DNA of 64,000 bases from Lithodes maja (lineage: Eukaryota; Arthropoda; Malacostraca; Decapoda; Lithodidae). The position numbers were made by a program, and so were the translations under genes. The DNA is taken from contig JBAKBP010001389.1 of the NCBI GenBank assembly GCA_037953745.1, positions 1 through 64,000 on the forward strand, read 5' to 3'. The notes beneath the pieces are model-generated. The model searched no databases and had not been told where the DNA came from. It worked only from the letters and a program-made list of their open reading frames with translations. Below are positions 62,161 through 64,000 of this stretch, piece by piece. Numbering within the stretch: the stretch's first letter is position 1; every line of letters begins with the position of its first letter.

Positions 62161-62378
62161 ATGAGTGGAACGCACTGCCCCAGTATGTAGTCGATTCCGA
62201 ATCAATAAGGGAGTTTGAAAGTAATCTTGATAAAGCATGGGGAAGACAAGATTTGAAGTTTGATTATAAAACAAAAATACAGAATAGTAAAAATGTTGCG
62301 TCTGCTACCGCCGCCGCCAACACCGTGAACGACCGCAGCAGTGCAAGTACTGGTACTGAGCTGGATACACAGGCATAG
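62154..62378 (+). pseudogene. CRL-1 ORF2 C-terminal tail, out of frame
   Basis: Encodes VNEWNALPQYVVDSESIREF and ESNLDKAWGRQDLKFDY, the standard CR1/L2-group C terminus, followed by a Ser/Thr/Ala tail. Placed in another frame by the indel near 62141. Confidence 0.8.
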
Positions 62379-62432
62379 TTTGCCTTTTTCCAGAGGATCT
62401 ACTGTAAGAAACTGTAAGAAACTGTAAGAAAA

Positions 62433-62855
62433 TAGTATGGGGTGCTGTGTTACAACCTGAGCAGGAGTCGACGACGGAGTCATCCAGTCTTTTCTGATAG
62501 CTCAGAAGGGCTGGATGGTGTCCGCATCTCAGCCTGGCCAGGTGGACTCTGTCCTCACGAGGAAGGGAGGATTCAGAAGGATGGATTTCGGGAGGCCGTG
62601 CCTGCAGCTGCGTGTTGTTTATGAGTGAGTGGATGGAACGGCGAGAGATATGAGTATGGATGTGCTTCTGGAAGCTGGTTTGGGGTGAGCAAGGAGGGAG
62701 AGAAGATAGTATTTGTGTGTGATAGCATGTGCTGGGTGTTGTTTTAACATTTCTTGGTGTCTGTGGATGTGTTGCCATGTAGTGTAGTGGGTGGTGTTGG
62801 TTCGTGGAGGCTGCTGCCAGGAATTGAATGCCTCTCATGTCCTCATGTCATCTCA
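62433..62855 (-). mobile_element. Jk-1 LINE remnant, copy H2
   Basis: Minus-strand 3'-part copy of Jk-1, about 80% like 48700-49043 plus 49617-49720. It encodes SLPREDRVHLARLRCGHHPA and LDDSVVDSCSGCNTAPHTI. It crosses the RTE-2 insertion point of H1 without interruption (GTGCTGGGTGTTGTTTTAAC). It lacks the tail of the element because CRL-1 abuts it. Confidence 0.7.
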
Positions 62856-63272
62856 TGAGTTTGTGGTTATCGGTCACACCCTTCGTCTCCTCCTACATCT
62901 CCGTGTCTGTCGTCTGACCCGCCGGGCTGGTGGTCGCTCTCGGGAGTCTCGTCTCCTGGGCTCCCTCCTCGTTATTCTTTATTTTTCTTTGTTTTCTTTG
63001 GGAAAAGGGAGGTGGTACGGGTTACGGACACTGTGGTCACAAGCTTGGGTATATTTATATATTCTGTATACAGTATATGTCCCATGTGACCTACTTTTCC
63101 CATGTATGTACAGTATGTTGGTATGCTGTAAATATCTGCGCTTATGAAGAAATGGATTTTTGTACGGTACTGTTGCAGATTTTTCAAGTTTTCTCCGATG
63201 CTATGAATGACAAAGTCACACTGACAAAACTGCTCTTTTTAACTACTCCTCAGTTTTTCACTTTTTTTTTTA
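62856..63272. other. No clear gene
   Basis: 62870-62975 is GC-rich and reads in plus frame HTLRLLLHLRVCRLTRRAGG-like residues, possibly a Jockey C terminus. 63045-63135 is TATACAGTATATG-rich. No gene is supported. Confidence 0.4.
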
Positions 63273-63760
63273 TTAACCCTCTCACCACGGATGGGCTCTT
63301 GAACGCCCATAAAAAAGCATATAACAGGTACCCGGAAGGCCTCTTGAACGCCCAGTGGTTGAAAGCCTGTGAGCTTCGTGTGCGAGGCGTCGGTCCGACG
63401 CATGTAAACAACAGCCGGCTGGACCGACGCTCCGCATCTCCGGCCACAAGAAGGAGAGCGTCGCTTGTTCGTGTGTGCCTGTATGTTGTTGTTAAGTATC
63501 GAAAAGTGGTGTAAAGTGGCTGTTTTGGCCATATAGTTATCTCCAATGAAATCATCATCACAGCTCAACCAGTTGACTTAGAGAGCTCTACTTAATGCCA
63601 TTCTACAGGTAAATAACACAGCTACGCTTGGGGATGCGCGGGAATGCGGGAAGCAGTCTGATTAACGAATATACGGTAGCCTAGCCTAGACGTTTTTCGG
63701 CCAAAACACCCGGGTTTCGAGGAATATATATATAATACATAGCCGGGGCTGGAGGGTTAA
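63273..63760 (-). mobile_element. piggyBac-like MITE PB-1, diverged copy 4
   Basis: 480 bp between TTAA at 63273-63276 and 63757-63760. Ends read CCCTCTCACCACGG and GCCGGGGCTGGAGGG. The interior ATCATCACAGCTCAACCAGT + TGACTTAGAGAGCTCTACT matches PB-1 copy 3 closely. More diverged than copies 1-3, so older. Inserted next to AAACTCTCTTGTT, the left flank of the TJ-1 repeat. Confidence 0.8.
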
Positions 63761-63992
63761 ACTCTCTTGTTTATTTTGTGTTCTTTGTCACTTATATTTT
63801 TTTTTTGCATCTGTATTTGGTAATTGGGCTTGGCTGTCCTCCTCCAATTTGTTACGCAGTCTTGACGTTGGATTTGCCAAGACTACTAACAAATTGGGAG
63901 GTTTGACATACCTCCCAACCTACCAAATTGGAAAACCTACTATTTGGTAGTAGTCTTGGAAAATCCAACGTACATAGTACCCTCCCGCAAGC
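63761..63992 (+). mobile_element. Structured foldback repeat TJ-1, copy Z
   Basis: Outer arms 63866-63894 (CGTTGGATTTGCCAAGACTA ...) and 63942-63970 pair at 27 of 29 positions. They enclose the perfect hairpin TTGGGAGG-TTTGACATA-CCTCCCAA (63894-63918) and CCAAATTGG/CCTACTATTTGG. Outer-arm sequence differs from copy X (AAGACTACT versus AGGCTTCTACT) yet pairing is kept. Confidence 0.8.
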
Positions 63993-64000
63993 CGGACCCC

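Larger units (their letters stand above)
58017..62432 (+). mobile_element. CR1/L2-like LINE CRL-1, nearly complete
   Basis: A leader (about 58017-58267, starting in an AGGTTAGGTTTGG stretch), ORF1, an overlapping ORF2 in the -1 frame, and a 3' end of three ACTGTAAGAA units at 62401-62431. Short tandem 3' repeats instead of poly(A) fit the CR1/L2 group. The left junction is with Jk-3 and the right with a minus-strand Jk-1 remnant, so the two flanks do not form one empty site. Confidence 0.8.

Overview
This is eukaryotic genomic DNA, most likely from an invertebrate and probably an arthropod; a decapod-like crustacean is my best guess. The reasons are the density of non-LTR retrotransposons of the CR1, RTE and Jockey types, a Penelope-like fragment, long (GT)n, (GA)n, (CT)n and (CATA)n tracts, scattered arthropod-style AGGTTAGG words, and one exon with a normal AG splice acceptor. 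There is no operon structure and no prokaryotic signal. Species identity is inferred, not read.

Layout. From 1 to 22 kb the window is non-coding: mini- and microsatellites, at least eight copies of one foldback element (FB-1), several small terminal-inverted-repeat families (M, P2, S, Tc1-like), tRNA-derived SINE pieces, a Penelope-like GIY-YIG fragment, and a snap-back inverted repeat joined to a 146-bp duplication. From about 22.8 to 27.3 kb lies an apparently intact CR1-type LINE (CR1-1A) with an esterase ORF1 and an endonuclease/reverse-transcriptase ORF2. From 28.9 to 32.1 kb, on the minus strand, is an RTE-like LINE (RTE-1 copy R1) with one intact 1057-codon ORF.

From 32.1 to 35.1 kb a CR1/L2-like element (CRL-2, minus) is broken by a SINE-like element with clear target duplications and by CR1-1B. 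From 36.6 to 44.8 kb a second RTE-1 copy (R2, minus) holds an RTE-2 fragment, which itself holds a (CAA)n-tailed element, and CR1-1C, which itself holds three TTAA-flanked piggyBac-like MITEs. From 44.9 to 47.1 kb are structured foldback repeats and the one convincing host-gene feature, a terminal exon encoding a PABC/MLLE domain. From 48.6 to 53.2 kb a Jockey-type element (Jk-1, minus) is broken by an RTE-2 fragment and by the LINE Jk-2. From 53.7 to 58.0 kb is a GC-rich Jockey-type element (Jk-3, plus) with a zinc-knuckle ORF1. From 58.0 to 62.4 kb is a nearly intact CRL-1 LINE with one late frameshift. The end holds a Jk-1 remnant, a fourth piggyBac-like MITE and another structured foldback repeat.

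The genes do not form a host pathway. They are selfish elements at different stages of decay, and related copies in the same window act as empty-site controls that order the insertions. Two LINE/SINE pairs appear to share 3' tails: RTE-1 with the element at 32184-32568, and Jk-1 with the (CAA)n-tailed elements. The family names CR1-1, RTE-1, RTE-2, Jk-1 to Jk-3, CRL-1, CRL-2, FB-1, PB-1, SN-1, SN-2 and TJ-1 are working labels used only here.
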